Shown here piece by piece: positions 1 through 7,887 of a stretch of DNA of 60,681 nucleotides; the first letter of the stretch is position 1, and each line of letters starts with the position of its first letter. Origin of the DNA: Ochrovirga pacifica (GTDB lineage Bacteria; Bacteroidota; Bacteroidia; Flavobacteriales; Flavobacteriaceae); the NCBI RefSeq assembly GCF_000220525.1, contig NZ_AFPK01000040.1, forward strand, positions 1-60,681, in the 5' to 3' direction. The translations under genes were made by a program, and so were the position numbers. The notes under the pieces are model-generated. The model was not told the origin of the DNA, searched no databases, and saw only the letters and a program-made list of their open reading frames with translations.

Positions 1-979
1 AAACAGATTCTATATCATCTGGGTTTAAATCGCTAATTCCATTTCCATAATCTATAGGAGCATCTCCTTGTGCGTAATTACTAACACTTCTTGTAGACGT
101 AATTCCAGAAGTAATAGGAATTCCATCTACTACAAATAAAGCTTCATTGTTTCCATAATTTAAAGATTGATCCCCACGCAAGGTAACTCTAACAGATCCG
201 CTTGGTCCTGTGCCTGCCTGATCAAAAGTTAAACCCGCTACTTTACCAGACATTCCATTAATCCAGTTTCCTGTTACTGTTTTGGTTAAATCTTCTTCAT
301 TCACTTTAGCTACAGAATATCCTAAAGATTTTTCTTCTCTAGAAATATTCAATGCGGTAATTACTACCTCACTTAACTTTGTTACATCTTCTTTTAAAAC
401 AATTTTAAGCTGAGTTTTATTTTTTACAGGGATTTCTTGCGTAATATATCCGTTATAAGACACGACCAGCACAGGGTTGTTAGTAGTTACGTTGATGGTG
501 AAGTTTCCATCAAAATCTGATATTACTTGGTTGGTGGTTCCTTTTTCTAAAACCGTAACCACAGGTAAAGGGATGTCCATTTCATCTGTAATCACACCTG
601 TTATTTTTATTACATCTGATTTTGTATCGGTAAGTTGTTGTACCGAAATACTGTTATTGATTCTTTTAAATTGTAATTTAACTTTAGATGTTAGTTCTTC
701 TAATATTCTTAAAACAGATATGTTTTTGGATTTGATTGTAATCTCTTTATCTATTTTTTTAAGAGATTGATCATAAATAAAATAATAATCTGTTTTAGAT
801 TCTACTTCTTTTAAAATTTCTAATGGAGTTGCGTCTATTTTTAAAATTGATATCTTTGTTTCTGCCAGATTTTGGCCGAATGCAAATTTTGCAAACATTG
901 GATTGGCAAAAAATAAAAGAGCTAAATAAACAGACAATTTTGTGACCATTTTTACAAAAGGATGTTTAATTAAGTTCAT
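1..979 (-). CDS. SusC/RagA-family TonB-dependent receptor, N-terminal part (cut by window edge)
   Basis: The reading frame is open from an ATG at 979 to the window edge, giving about 326 residues; the rest of the gene lies outside. A signal peptide (about 1-30) is followed by an STN domain (about 41-112), a carboxypeptidase-like regulatory domain (about 126-200), and the start of the plug with the SusC-type stretch ALNISREEKSLGYSV near 210. Such receptors import glycans or other large nutrients across the outer membrane using TonB energy. The STN domain is the part that signals to a FecR anti-sigma factor, and fecR and an ECF sigma gene lie directly upstream in the same orientation, so the receptor is probably controlled by them. 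The substrate cannot be told; no SusD is visible in the window. Confidence 0.9.
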   Translation of the reverse strand, partial: MNLIKHPFVKMVTKLSVYLALLFFANPMFAKFAFGQNLAETKISILKIDATPLEILKEVESKTDYYFIYDQSLKKIDKEITIKSKNISVLRILEELTSKVKLQFKRINNSISVQQLTDTKSDVIKITGVITDEMDIPLPVVTVLEKGTTNQVISDFDGNFTINVTTNNPVLVVSYNGYITQEIPVKNKTQLKIVLKEDVTKLSEVVITALNISREEKSLGYSVAKVNEEDLTKTVTGNWINGMSGKVAGLTFDQAGTGPSGSVRVTLRGDQSLNYGNNEALFVVDGIPITSGITSTRSVSNYAQGDAPIDYGNGISDLNPDDIESV

Positions 980-1025
980 AAAAAATGTTTAATAATTTCT
1001 TTAATTAGTTATTGTTAATCGCTAG

Positions 1026-1071
1026 CAGTCTGTTTTACTCGCCAAAGTATCTTATAACAGACTGTTTTTTT
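1026..1071 (+). terminator. terminator-like hairpin in the leader of the SusC-like gene, plus-strand polarity
   Basis: A nine-base inverted repeat (CAGTCTGTT at 1026-1034, AACAGACTG at 1056-1064) with a 21-base loop is followed by seven T on the plus strand. No plus-strand gene ends here, so it may instead be structured leader RNA of the minus-strand receptor, where no T run follows it. Function uncertain. Confidence 0.4.
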
Positions 1072-1117
1072 ATTCAGTAGTATGTAGTTTCGTTTTCTTT
1101 ATGTCATAAAATTTATT

Positions 1118-2086
1118 TTAATGATTACACTTTCCTAAAATTTGAATTTCTTTAGAAGAAATAAATCTGTAGGATAAATTAGGTTTTACAAAAGTGATGT
1201 TATCTAATATGTTTTTTAAAGAAGCATTTTTAAACACTCCTGTAAACGAACAGTTTTGACTATTTTTATCTTCTAAGTGTATTTTAACATTGAACCATTT
1301 TTCTAGTTTTGGAATTGCTGTTGCCAACGTTTCATCATCAAACCTTAAAACACCATCTTTCCAAGCTAAAAACCTGTCTAATTCTACTTTTTGTTTTTGA
1401 ATACTTTTGCTCTTTTTATTAAAGTTTACCTGATAAGAAGGAGTTAAAATCATCTCATCTTCTCCTTCAATAGCTACACTAATTTTTCCTGTAGCAAGAG
1501 TAACTTCTACATCATCCTGATCTTGATACGCTTTGATGTTAAAAGTGGTTCCCAACACTTTAGTAGTAACCATTGGAGTTTTGACTATAAATGGATGTGT
1601 TGGCTTTTTTTGAACATTAAAAAAAGCCTCTCCAGTTAATATTACTTCTCTAGTAGTTTCGTTAAAAGTTTCTGGAAATCTAATTTCACTGCCGCTATTT
1701 AAATTTACTACCGATCCATCTGGTAAAGTCACTGTTAACTTTTTACCGTAGTCAGCTCTTTTAGTAATAGTTTGTGCCACTGTGTAAGTGCTTTCTATTT
1801 GTAGTTTAGATGAAAAATACCAACTACCTCCAACTATAGATGCAGTTAACACAAATATTGCAGCTATTCTTAACCAAGTACTAATGGATTTCTTTTTCTT
1901 AGCTTTATGAATGTTTGAGTAAATTTCTTGTTGAACCATAGACTTGTGCCTATCGTTAAAAAAAATATGTTGTTCATTTCTTGCCAACATTTTTTCCTCA
2001 AATAATTCTAAAACTTGTTGTTCTTCTTTAGAAAGATTTCCTTTTTGCCTTTTGTTAATTAATTCTTTTAATTCTTTTTCTGTCAT
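1118..2086 (-). CDS. FecR-family anti-sigma factor
   Basis: This 322-residue inner-membrane protein has a cytoplasmic N-terminal region (about 1-70) that would hold the sigma factor and one membrane segment (about 72-92). A periplasmic FecR domain follows (roughly 110-225, including LPDGSVVNLNSGS and GEAFFNV), then a C-terminal DUF4974-type domain (about 250-320), as is usual in Bacteroidetes. It should relay contact with the STN domain of the neighbouring receptor to the ECF sigma factor. It lies 138 bases downstream of the sigma gene and 138 bases upstream of the receptor, all minus strand. A near-perfect 24-bp palindrome ends six bases before its ATG. Length and domain order are typical of the family. 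Confidence 0.93.
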   Translation of the reverse strand: MTEKELKELINKRQKGNLSKEEQQVLELFEEKMLARNEQHIFFNDRHKSMVQQEIYSNIHKAKKKKSISTWLRIAAIFVLTASIVGGSWYFSSKLQIESTYTVAQTITKRADYGKKLTVTLPDGSVVNLNSGSEIRFPETFNETTREVILTGEAFFNVQKKPTHPFIVKTPMVTTKVLGTTFNIKAYQDQDDVEVTLATGKISVAIEGEDEMILTPSYQVNFNKKSKSIQKQKVELDRFLAWKDGVLRFDDETLATAIPKLEKWFNVKIHLEDKNSQNCSFTGVFKNASLKNILDNITFVKPNLSYRFISSKEIQILGKCNH

Positions 2087-2092
2087 TTTTTA

Positions 2093-2116
2093 TGGGTCTA
2101 TACTAGTATATACCCA
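2093..2116. promoter_or_regulatory. near-perfect 24-bp palindrome just upstream of fecR
   Basis: The left arm TGGGTCTATACT (2093-2104) and right arm AGTATATACCCA (2105-2116) match at 11 of 12 paired positions and are centred on ACTAGT. It ends six bases before the fecR start codon, so it could be an operator for a dimeric regulator or an RNA hairpin limiting fecR translation. There is no T run after it on the minus strand, so a terminator is unlikely. Confidence 0.5.
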
Positions 2117-2224
2117 AACCTAATTTTTTTTCACGGTTCAAAAACAAGGTTTAACGTTATGTTTATATTCAAAGATTTCGTTAATATTTAATTAACAAAA
2201 AAGAAAGATGAAGTTATTGAAGCT

Positions 2225-2782
2225 CTATAAACACCCCAAAAAAAGAAGAAAAGAAATTACTTTTTCCATATGGGTTCTAAGAGATTTAAGTGCAATAGAC
2301 AATTGATTTTCTACAGTACGTTTGGACGTTCCAACTTTTTGAGCAATTTCTTCGTTGTCTAGACCTTCATAACGACTCAACGTAAAAATTTCACGACATT
2401 TTGTAGGAAGATTGTTTATATAATGACGTAATCGTAAGTTCGTTTCATCAAAATCATGATCCAATTCAGTAACAGAATCTATTGTTAACTCTCTACAAAC
2501 TTCCAACTGAACCTGGTTGAACTTTTTATCTCGTATAGAGTTGTAAACTTTGTAACGCACTGCCTGATGTAAATAAGCTTCTATATTGTTAGGAGATACC
2601 TCTTTTCTTCTCCTCCAGTAATCTAACCAAACTTCTTGAATTACATCTTTAGCTTCTGCTTCATCCATAACAATAGACTTTGCAAAAATATATAACTGCT
2701 CCCATAACCTACTATACAAAGTGCTATAGGCTATTTCATCATTATTAGTTATTCGTTTTGCCAGTTCTGAATTAGAAAGCAT
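2225..2782 (-). CDS. ECF RNA polymerase sigma factor, FecI-like (Bacteroidetes sigma-70 family)
   Basis: This 185-residue protein has sigma region 2 at about 20-90 (including the DVIQEVWLDYWRRR stretch) and region 4 at about 125-175 with a helix-turn-helix (YEGLDNEEIAQKVGTSKRTVENQL). It should direct polymerase to the SusC-like receptor promoter when released by the adjacent FecR protein. It is first in the minus-strand sigma - fecR - receptor order, the standard layout of Bacteroidetes trans-envelope signalling loci. The ATG at 2782 fits family length. The C-terminus is unusually hydrophobic (SFLLFLGCL). The target promoter cannot be read with confidence. Confidence 0.93.
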   Translation of the reverse strand: MLSNSELAKRITNNDEIAYSTLYSRLWEQLYIFAKSIVMDEAEAKDVIQEVWLDYWRRRKEVSPNNIEAYLHQAVRYKVYNSIRDKKFNQVQLEVCRELTIDSVTELDHDFDETNLRLRHYINNLPTKCREIFTLSRYEGLDNEEIAQKVGTSKRTVENQLSIALKSLRTHMEKVISFLLFLGCL

Positions 2783-3011
2783 TTTATACTTTTTAGGGCT
2801 GCAATGTACTTAAAATATACCCTGTTTATATTATTGAAATGTTAACCTTTGTTGCAGGGAAATAACTAGTTATAAAAAAAAACGATGCAATTTATTATAT
2901 ATAGGAGGGTTTTAAATTTAAAAATAAATAATATTTTAGCCCAAAACACAAGTAGATGTCTTGCATGCATGTAAGATTATTTTAAACAATTTTAATCCAG
3001 ATGTTAAGTTT

Positions 3012-4187
3012 ATGAATGATTGGGATACATTAAAACTATTGGTCATTTTCTCATTACTTGCGGCAGTAAATTTATTGGTACTTTCTTTAATTCTATTGTT
3101 TAAAAAAAACAATAGTCCAAGTAATAAAGTGTTAGGACTCTTAGTTTTTATCCCTAGCTTGGTTTTGGTAATGAACCCTTTGTTGTATTTGCAATATTTT
3201 TCAAAATATTTGGTGTTTATCTTTTTAGGTTTGTCTAGTACTTTTTTGTTTGGACCTTTATTGTTATTGTATGTTTATTTGGTTCAAGGAAATACATATT
3301 GGTTTAAAAAAAAGGAACTCTTGCATTTTTTGCCTGTTTTTTTGGTTACGTTTTATGGAGTGTATCTCAATTTTCAGTCAAGAGAAGCCATTCTTGAAAA
3401 TTATTTGCAAATCGTTTCAGGAGAAGACGTAGTTACGAACTTTATTTATTTGGCTCAGTTAATTCATTTTGCAATATACATCACTTGGAGTATTAGAAAA
3501 GTGAATGGAATGAGAACAAAAAACTACCTGTCTGTTGCAGAAAAAAACAACTACAAATGGCTTCGTTTTTTTGTGTTTCGTTTGTTGTATCTTAATGTTT
3601 TAATGTTGTTGGTGTATATAGTTCAAATCAGTTTTTTTCCTAGCTATATGATGTATTCAGATCTTTTGGCAACACCTTTAGCATCTTCATGTTTTTATCC
3701 AATTATGGTGTACAAGAGTTTTTCGGCCAATGCTACGTCTAGTGAAGATGTTTTTGATTCTAAAGAAAACAAATTCAAATGGCCTTTATCACCAAAATCA
3801 GCGCAGGTAAAAAAAGAGGATTGCAAGGAAAATGCCGAAGACTTACATGCTTTATCGGTCCAAATTCAGCAGCACATTAAAGAAAGTAAAGCCTATTTAA
3901 CGCCTAATTATGCCATTTCTGATTTGGCAAAACAACTCCATCAGTCCCAAAGAATGGTTTCTGACAGTATCAATCAAGTTTTTGGTAAAAATTTTTCAGA
4001 TTTGATACATGATTATAGAATAGAAACATCAAAAAAGTTATTGTTAGAAAAATCCAGTAATTTAACCATAGATGCCATTGCAGAACTGTCTGGTTTTAAG
4101 AGCAGAGCTACTTTTTATAGAGTGTTTAAAGACAAGACAAATCTTACACCAGCACAGTATGTAAAGAAGTATAAATCCGTCTCATAA
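3012..4187 (+). CDS. membrane-bound AraC-family transcriptional regulator
   Basis: The N-terminal half (about 1-230) holds several hydrophobic membrane segments. The C-terminal 100 residues form an AraC-type DNA-binding domain, with a first helix-turn-helix at LTPNYAISDLAKQLHQSQRM and a second at LTIDAIAELSGFKSRATFYR, ending in the usual LTPAQYVKKY. Multi-pass AraC regulators of this type are common in Bacteroidetes and presumably sense a membrane or periplasmic cue. An in-frame ATG at 2961 exists, but it adds 17 residues lacking membrane character, so I prefer 3012, where the first hydrophobic segment begins soon after the start. It is followed 83 bases later by three codirectional secreted-protein genes, its likely targets. 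Confidence 0.85.
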   Translation: MNDWDTLKLLVIFSLLAAVNLLVLSLILLFKKNNSPSNKVLGLLVFIPSLVLVMNPLLYLQYFSKYLVFIFLGLSSTFLFGPLLLLYVYLVQGNTYWFKKKELLHFLPVFLVTFYGVYLNFQSREAILENYLQIVSGEDVVTNFIYLAQLIHFAIYITWSIRKVNGMRTKNYLSVAEKNNYKWLRFFVFRLLYLNVLMLLVYIVQISFFPSYMMYSDLLATPLASSCFYPIMVYKSFSANATSSEDVFDSKENKFKWPLSPKSAQVKKEDCKENAEDLHALSVQIQQHIKESKAYLTPNYAISDLAKQLHQSQRMVSDSINQVFGKNFSDLIHDYRIETSKKLLLEKSSNLTIDAIAELSGFKSRATFYRVFKDKTNLTPAQYVKKYKSVS

Positions 4188-4270
4188 TCCGTTTTTGAGA
4201 CATCTTACATTGTTTTGTTTCCTAGTTTTTTAGGTAAATCTTGTTTATTTACTTCCCAAAAACAACAACA

Positions 4271-5131
4271 ATGAAACATTATATCAACAAGCTTTTTTAT
4301 TTTGTGGCGATGGCTGTTTTGATGGCTTGCACTTCTGATAACGGACCGGAATCCGAAGCGGGTTTAACCCAAAATCAACAAGATTTTATAGCGTTACTCA
4401 AACTAAAGTATCCAACACAGGTAGTTAATTTTACAACAGAGACTGCAATAAATGAAGCTCCGTATGCAGTAAATCAAAAAACTACTTTTACTTTTTCTAG
4501 CTCGGGAATGTTGTTTATAGATACCAATCCAGAAAAAAATGATGGAGATGAAATTGAACTTCCAGTTTTTACCATTAGTGGTAATGAATATATTTGGAAA
4601 GATACAGAACAAGATTTGTCTTATGTTTTGTCTTTAACAGCAGAAAATTTTATTAACGAAATCAATGTTTTTAAAACATCAACTAATACTTTTTACAACT
4701 CTTTAAAAGTTAGTTCTGATGCTATTGAAGTTGAAAAGACATATTCTTATTTATTGTTACCAAATGAAATTGAATGTACGTCTCAAACAAAAAATAAAAT
4801 AGAGACCGATCAAAGATTAATTACCATGAGAACAAAATTCTGTGATGGTTCTCAAAAATCTTTGAGTTTTAATTTTAAAGCAGATATAGCTATTGCCACA
4901 GGAACTTATCAAATACAAGCAACAAATGCTGAAGAAAAAAATCCGTTAGAAGGAAACGTAGCGGTGAGCTTATTTATAGATGGAGAAAATTACTATGGGC
5001 AATCAGGGACTATAACTATAAAAACAAACAACACTCTTAATACACTTGTTGATTGTGTTTTTGAAGGACTTGTGCTTAAAAACTCAAATGATGATGAAAT
5101 TGTAATCTCAGGACAAATACTAGGGGTATAA
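4271..5131 (+). CDS. predicted lipoprotein of unknown function, paralogous at its C-terminus to the next gene
   Basis: The protein has 286 residues and begins MKHYINK, with a lipoprotein signal ending in a lipobox (VLMAC, Cys near 20). An upstream in-frame ATG at 4241 would add ten non-signal residues and is rejected. The C-terminal 75 residues (GTYQIQATNAEE to SGQILGV) align with the end of the following gene: both share a Y-x-QSGT-x-TI-x-TN core, the spacing to an L-x-x-KN or LIMK-like strand, and a final GQI-(L/I)-GV. The domain looks all-beta. Its stop overlaps the next start (TAATG), so the two are translationally coupled. I do not recognise a named family; cell-surface or periplasmic location is inferred from the lipobox. 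Confidence 0.8.
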   Translation: MKHYINKLFYFVAMAVLMACTSDNGPESEAGLTQNQQDFIALLKLKYPTQVVNFTTETAINEAPYAVNQKTTFTFSSSGMLFIDTNPEKNDGDEIELPVFTISGNEYIWKDTEQDLSYVLSLTAENFINEINVFKTSTNTFYNSLKVSSDAIEVEKTYSYLLLPNEIECTSQTKNKIETDQRLITMRTKFCDGSQKSLSFNFKADIAIATGTYQIQATNAEEKNPLEGNVAVSLFIDGENYYGQSGTITIKTNNTLNTLVDCVFEGLVLKNSNDDEIVISGQILGV

Positions 5132-5655
5132 TGAAAAAGCAAATGTTATTAAAGTCAGCGTTACTGTGCTGTCTTTTTTTAGGAACCATGGTGAGCTGTT
5201 CTTCTACTGACGAACCAGAAGATGCTATTAATAAAGAAGAAGAGATTATTGAAGAAACTAAAGAGGGTTCTTATTACTTTTTTGGAGATGATAATATTGA
5301 ATGTGCTCCTGTTTCTCAAGGAAAGACTTTGGTTTCAATTGTTCATATCATCTCTAAACCATGCCAATCGAGTAGTGCAGCTTTAACTTTTTATTTTGAA
5401 GTGATGCAAGAAATTGAGGTAGGAAGTTATGAAGTGTTGGCATCAGAAAGCATCAATGTTTACCCAGAAAAAGGACAAGTATCTATTGTTTTTTACAGTC
5501 ACGATTCCAAAAACTGGTATGCTCAATCGGGAACAGTAACCATTACAACCAATAGTGATGACTCTTCTAAAATAGACTTAAAGTTTAAAAACCTGATAAT
5601 GAAAGCTGAAGATGGAACAGAAACCACCTTTACAGGTCAAATTATTGGAGTGTAA
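5131..5655 (+). CDS. predicted lipoprotein of unknown function, paralogue of the preceding gene
   Basis: This 174-residue protein has a signal peptide with lipobox (MVSC, Cys near 23), an acidic linker rich in Glu and Asp (about 28-45), and then one beta-rich domain that matches the C-terminal domain of the upstream lipoprotein (YAQSGTVTITTN, then FTGQIIGV at the end). The start overlaps the preceding stop by one base and the next gene follows after 26 bases, so the three secreted proteins form an operon. A short acidic stretch after the lipid-anchored Cys resembles known surface-export signals of Bacteroidetes lipoproteins, hinting at surface exposure; that is inference. No function is recognised. 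Confidence 0.8.
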   Translation: MKKQMLLKSALLCCLFLGTMVSCSSTDEPEDAINKEEEIIEETKEGSYYFFGDDNIECAPVSQGKTLVSIVHIISKPCQSSSAALTFYFEVMQEIEVGSYEVLASESINVYPEKGQVSIVFYSHDSKNWYAQSGTVTITTNSDDSSKIDLKFKNLIMKAEDGTETTFTGQIIGV

Positions 5656-5681
5656 AAAATTAAAACTTAATAAATAATAAA

Positions 5682-6797
5682 ATGAAAAAACAATTTTTTT
5701 TAATAGCTGCTGTATTAACTATTTCCATAGCAAATGCGCAACAAGTTTCGGAAATAAAATTAAAGACAAAAGGATTTAATTTAAAAAAAGCCAAAAAACA
5801 GGATAAGGTTTATATTAACTCTTTTAACGTGTTTTTTGAAGTTTATAAAGAAATAAGAAATAAAAAAGCAGGGTATAAAGGGACAAGAGGAAAAGTAGTT
5901 GGAGATGCTAAAGTAAGTTTAGGAGTAGGTTTAAAAGGAGTAGATATTGCTGCGATTCAACAAAAAACAGACTTGCTTTACCAAGAGACCATCAATAAAA
6001 TAAAAGCGAGTGGCTATCAATTAGTACCTGTAAATGAGGCGAAAAATTTAGAAATTTTTGAAGGATATGAAGTTTTACAAGGTCCATTATTGTTAGAAAA
6101 AGAAGAATTGCCTGGGGTAATACAAACTGTACCTGCTGGATATTCTTTTTTATCAAAAATTCCTAAAAAAACCGATGTAGGAAAATCTCTAGCCAAATTT
6201 ACTAAAAAGTTTAAGCATCCTAAGTTATCAAGATATCCAAAAATTTCAAAAGAATTAGGAGATGTAATGGTGTTGGATATCAATATGTATGTGATGTTTA
6301 CCGAAGCTCCAAAACCAGGATTTAATTTAGGAAGTTTAGATAAGGTGGCTAAGGTAAAAATTAATACCAACTATAGGTTGGTAGATAGGTATACCGTGGT
6401 AAATTCTGGAGAAGATAAAAAAAGTCTATTAGGAATAAAATCTGCTGGAAATAATATAGCTACCGATGTATTAACAGAGTTCTCTGTAGTGTATGGAAGA
6501 AATAAAATAGGAGGTTCTGCTTTGGCTACCTACGATGGAAATTTAAAAAAACCAATAGAAATAAACGGAGTCCTTAAAAAGGAAAAAATAAAGGCATATC
6601 AGTCACAACAAACCATTGCTCCAACCCTCAACAATCCTGCGTATCAAAAAATAGGAGGAATTACTTTGGCTACCATCGAAAACAGGTTTTCTAAAAATGC
6701 AAGTTGGATTCAGGTAGATGGTGCAAAACACAGCGATGGACTTTACAATGCTTGTCATCTGTTTTTAGAACAAAATTTAAAAGAAGTTTTTGATTAA
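5682..6797 (+). CDS. secreted protein of unknown function
   Basis: This 371-residue protein starts with a clear Sec signal peptide (MKKQFFLIAAVLTISIANAQ). The mature part is basic and rich in Lys, with no Cys apart from one near the C-terminus. A glycine/valine-rich stretch (VSLGVGLKGVDIAAIQQ, about 80-95) and a strand VMVLDINMYVMF (about 196-207) stand out. I do not recognise a family. It closes the operon with the two lipoproteins and is followed by a strong terminator at 6915-6944. It may be a periplasmic or outer-membrane-associated partner of the lipoproteins; the sequence gives no catalytic motif. Confidence 0.78.
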   Translation: MKKQFFLIAAVLTISIANAQQVSEIKLKTKGFNLKKAKKQDKVYINSFNVFFEVYKEIRNKKAGYKGTRGKVVGDAKVSLGVGLKGVDIAAIQQKTDLLYQETINKIKASGYQLVPVNEAKNLEIFEGYEVLQGPLLLEKEELPGVIQTVPAGYSFLSKIPKKTDVGKSLAKFTKKFKHPKLSRYPKISKELGDVMVLDINMYVMFTEAPKPGFNLGSLDKVAKVKINTNYRLVDRYTVVNSGEDKKSLLGIKSAGNNIATDVLTEFSVVYGRNKIGGSALATYDGNLKKPIEINGVLKKEKIKAYQSQQTIAPTLNNPAYQKIGGITLATIENRFSKNASWIQVDGAKHSDGLYNACHLFLEQNLKEVFD

Positions 6798-6914
6798 AAA
6801 ATCTATTATTCTATGGGAAAGTAAGGTTGATAAAGTGAGGTTTGATAATATTGTTTATCCTAGCTGTTTGCCATGTATATGGGCATTTGTTAGATAACAA
6901 TTACAAACCTAAAG

Positions 6915-6944
6915 GCTGTATCGTTGTTTCGATACAGCTTTTTT
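6915..6944 (+). terminator. intrinsic terminator after the AraC/lipoprotein operon
   Basis: A perfect nine-base stem (GCTGTATCG at 6915-6923, CGATACAGC at 6930-6938) with a six-base loop is followed by six T. It is placed correctly to end the plus-strand operon closing at 6797. Confidence 0.88.
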
Positions 6945-6972
6945 ATGTTTATTGGTTTTCTAATCAATAGAC

Positions 6973-7887
6973 TTACACTAAAATAGTAGCACTTTCTGTA
7001 GTGAGTTCATCTACTTCATCAAAGTAAAAATCAATTCTTCCCAAATTGATTCCATAGGCTCCTACTTGATTGATTAAGGTGTTTTTACCAGCAGCATTTT
7101 TAACAATGGTTGGCTTTTTTAAGAAAGTGTGGGTGTGCCCTCCAATAATCAAATCGATATTTTGAGTTGCTTTGGCAAGCATTAAATCAGATATTTTATT
7201 AGGGTTGTTTTTGTAGTGATACCCCAAGTGAGACAAACAAATAATTAAATCGCAGTGGTGTTTGGTTTTGAGTTCTTGGGTAATGTCTTTTGTAATTTCA
7301 ATTGGGTCTAAGTAGGTAGTTTCTTTGTACAACCTATGATCTACCAAACCTTCTAGTTGAATACCCAATCCAAAAATCCCTACTTTAATTCCATTTTTAT
7401 GTATTATTTTATAGGGTTTTACATGACTGTCCAAAACAGTGTTTTTAAAATCGTAATTGGCAGATACAAAATCAAATTGTGCATGGGGTAGTTGCTTATA
7501 AAAGCCTTCAATTCCATTATCAAAATCATGGTTTCCAAGTGTAGCAACATCGTATTGCAACTTGCTCATCAATTGAAACTCTAGTGCACCTCCAAAATAA
7601 TTAAAATAAGGGGTGCCCTGAAAAATATCTCCTGCATCTAACAATAGTGTATTGGGGTTTTCTTTACGGATTTGCTGTACCAATGTAGCACGTTTGGCTA
7701 CACCTCCTTTACTGGCATTTCGGTAGTGTGTGGGTTTAAATGGCTCTATGTGACTGTGAGTGTCGTTGGTGTGTAAAATAGTTAAATGCCTTTGTTTTTG
7801 GGTAGTAAAAGCAGGCAATGTAAGTCCTCCAGCTAGAGCTAAAGTACTGGCACCTCCTACTTGTTTTATAAATTTTCTTCTTTCCAT
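6973..7887 (-). CDS. 5'-nucleotidase/UshA-like metallophosphatase domain protein with Tat signal
   Basis: The 304-residue protein carries a twin-arginine signal (RRKFIK near 3-8 followed by a hydrophobic stretch). Its calcineurin-like metallophosphoesterase motifs appear in order: LHTNDTHSH, LLDAGDIFQGT, TLGNHDFDNG, CLSHLGYH and IIGGHTH. In classical UshA/5'-nucleotidases this domain carries the two metal ions and is followed by a substrate-binding domain in the same chain. Here that second domain is encoded by the upstream gene, whose stop overlaps this start (TAATG). The likely role is periplasmic or surface hydrolysis of nucleotides to release phosphate and nucleosides. All metal ligands appear intact. 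Confidence 0.9.
   Translation of the reverse strand: MERRKFIKQVGGASTLALAGGLTLPAFTTQKQRHLTILHTNDTHSHIEPFKPTHYRNASKGGVAKRATLVQQIRKENPNTLLLDAGDIFQGTPYFNYFGGALEFQLMSKLQYDVATLGNHDFDNGIEGFYKQLPHAQFDFVSANYDFKNTVLDSHVKPYKIIHKNGIKVGIFGLGIQLEGLVDHRLYKETTYLDPIEITKDITQELKTKHHCDLIICLSHLGYHYKNNPNKISDLMLAKATQNIDLIIGGHTHTFLKKPTIVKNAAGKNTLINQVGAYGINLGRIDFYFDEVDELTTESATILV

Noticed and set aside
477..770. Open frame opposite the SusC-like receptor
   Set aside because: It lies fully inside the receptor's STN and regulatory domains on the opposite strand, where the minus-strand frame is clearly the real gene.
2961..3011. Upstream start for the AraC regulator
   Set aside because: It adds 17 residues without membrane or conserved character; the start at 3012 gives a normal family N-terminus. 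It cannot be fully excluded.
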